Part shown: positions 13,404-14,185 of the stretch, one piece after another
Layout of the letters: the number at the start of each line of letters is the position of its first letter
Position numbering within the stretch: the stretch's first letter is position 1
Source of the DNA: Hyphomicrobiaceae bacterium
Lineage (GTDB): Bacteria > Pseudomonadota > Alphaproteobacteria > Rhizobiales > Hyphomicrobiaceae
Direction of reading: 5' to 3'
Assembly (NCBI GenBank): GCA_020442225.1
Contig: JAGRKR010000637.1
Coordinates: 1-14,185 of the forward strand
DNA: 14,185 nucleotides
Position numbers and translations under genes: made by a program
The notes under the pieces: generated by a model
What the model saw: the letters and a program-made list of their open reading frames with translations, nothing else
What the model was told of the DNA's origin: nothing
Database searches by the model: none

Positions 13404-14092
13404 TGACTAAGCGCGCACGACACAAGGTGCTGCTCTTGGTCTCGGAATGGTGCGCTCCGTGCCGTGCCGCCGAGGCCGTTTGGCAGAAGGTGGCCGAACG
13501 CCGCGAGATCACCTTTCAGGTGCTCGACATGGCACAGCCGGAAGCACGGGCTGTGGCTCAGCAGCATGCACTCAGATCCGTTCCAGCCGTGGTTATCGAT
13601 GACAAGCTTATGGCTGTTGGCGTTCAGACACTGAACCAGGCTCTAGCCCTCGTTGCCGACGCACCTGAGCGAACGGTTTCCGCCATGCGGTTCGTCGGTA
13701 TCACGCTTGCACCTTCGAGCCGGTGGGCGCTTATTGCCTCGACCCTCTACCTCACTGTCGGCGGAATGCCGTTGGTAATCGAAGGCACGCTTCACGGTGA
13801 AAGCCTGTCGCTGCCGTTCCTGCATCTAATCGGTGTCGGGTTCGTTCTGTTCATGATCTTCGGCCTCTCTGAGCACATGCTTCCGCGGTTCACTGGCCAG
13901 CCAATCCGAATGGGCATTCTCGCCAGCACCCAACAGGTGTTCGCGCATGCGGGTACCGTCCTGTTGGCCCTAGGCATCGGAGGAGCGGGACGCTCAGCTT
14001 CCGCTCTGGGCGGCGCCCTGCTCGTGTGCGCACTGGTGGCATTTGCGGCTCGGATACTACCTCTCCTGCGTCCCCGGGTCGCGCATAGGTAG
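13403..14092 (+). CDS. Thioredoxin domain fused to a four-helix membrane module
   Basis: A 229-residue fusion. Residues 1-90 form a thioredoxin-like domain with EWCAPCR (Cys17, Cys20) and the cis-proline loop RSVPAV (Pro61). Helices at about 107-125, 138-158, 172-195 and 200-222 form a membrane module with RW...AS..Y, PFLHLIGVGF (His141), SEHMLPRFTG (His158) and His182. The membrane part matches the protein encoded at 11891 in helix order and in the LPRF(S/T)G signature. No signal peptide precedes the thioredoxin domain, so the CxxC may face the cytoplasm. The start at 13403 overlaps the methyltransferase stop; the open frame extends further upstream, but that part overlaps the methyltransferase and has no thioredoxin-like sequence. 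It may pass electrons to or from a metal or haem site; inferred. Confidence 0.78.
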   Translation: MTKRARHKVLLLVSEWCAPCRAAEAVWQKVAERREITFQVLDMAQPEARAVAQQHALRSVPAVVIDDKLMAVGVQTLNQALALVADAPERTVSAMRFVGITLAPSSRWALIASTLYLTVGGMPLVIEGTLHGESLSLPFLHLIGVGFVLFMIFGLSEHMLPRFTGQPIRMGILASTQQVFAHAGTVLLALGIGGAGRSASALGGALLVCALVAFAARILPLLRPRVAHR

Positions 14093-14171
14093 ACCTGCCC
14101 GTCAGAAGACATGAGACACGGAGTCCGGCCCCGAGCGGCGACGACGGTGGTCTACGGCAGAAGAGGCCGCC

Positions 14172-14185
14172 ATGGTGAAGGAGAG
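14172..14185 (+). CDS. Possible start of a further gene (cut by the window)
   Basis: ATG at 14172 with AAGAGG at 14161-14166, five bases ahead, followed by only four codons. A second open frame from an ATG at 14111 also runs to the end but has a poorer ribosome site. Too little sequence to identify a product. Confidence 0.3.

Noticed and set aside
14111..14185. Open frame from an ATG at 14111 to the window end
   Set aside because: Arginine-rich, no good ribosome site, and an alternative start with a better site lies at 14172.

Overview
The window is GC-rich DNA in GC-rich codons, most likely from an alphaproteobacterium of the Hyphomicrobiales/Rhizobiales type. The best evidence is a cassette that reads gene for gene like the AcpXL system, which builds very-long-chain acyl groups on a dedicated carrier protein in rhizobia and their relatives. 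No rRNA, tRNA, CRISPR array or insertion sequence was seen.

Layout. (1) Minus strand, 1-1828: a MaoC-type hydratase fused to a short-chain dehydrogenase, followed by the N-terminal part of an FkbH-like protein that runs off the window. (2) A divergent intergenic region, 1829-2014, carries a perfect FNR-type palindrome. (3) Plus strand, 2015-7220: AcpXL-like carrier protein, FabZXL-like dehydratase, a ketosynthase-fold partner without the catalytic cysteine (FabF2XL-like), an active ketosynthase (FabF1XL-like), a FabG-like ketoreductase not present in the usual rhizobial cassette, and a zinc-type dehydrogenase (Adh2XL-like). The lpxXL acyltransferase that normally closes this cassette is absent. 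(4) 7374-9979: a tandem Rid/chorismatase-like protein and two overlapping 2-oxoglutarate/Fe(II) oxygenases. (5) 10130-10861: an FNR-family regulator with a full set of candidate iron-sulfur cysteines. (6) 10982-11605: a third 2OG/Fe(II) oxygenase behind a second perfect FNR-type palindrome with a well-placed TATACT box. (7) 11891-14092: a tight four-gene operon of a small four-helix membrane protein, a GcvH-like lipoyl-domain protein, a SAM methyltransferase, and a thioredoxin domain fused to a membrane module homologous to the first gene.

Reading of the whole (inference). Regions 1-6 look like one biosynthetic locus. A very-long-chain acyl-ACP synthase appears to have been separated from lipid A and combined with extra reduction and dehydration enzymes, an FkbH-like protein, a possible chorismate-using enzyme and three oxygenases. 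The FNR-like regulator encoded inside the locus probably controls it through CTGAT-N4-ATCAG sites at 1864 and 10893, with a weaker related site at 7266. The product is unknown. The last operon may be a separate redox or respiration-related unit; nothing in the sequence ties it firmly to the biosynthetic genes.
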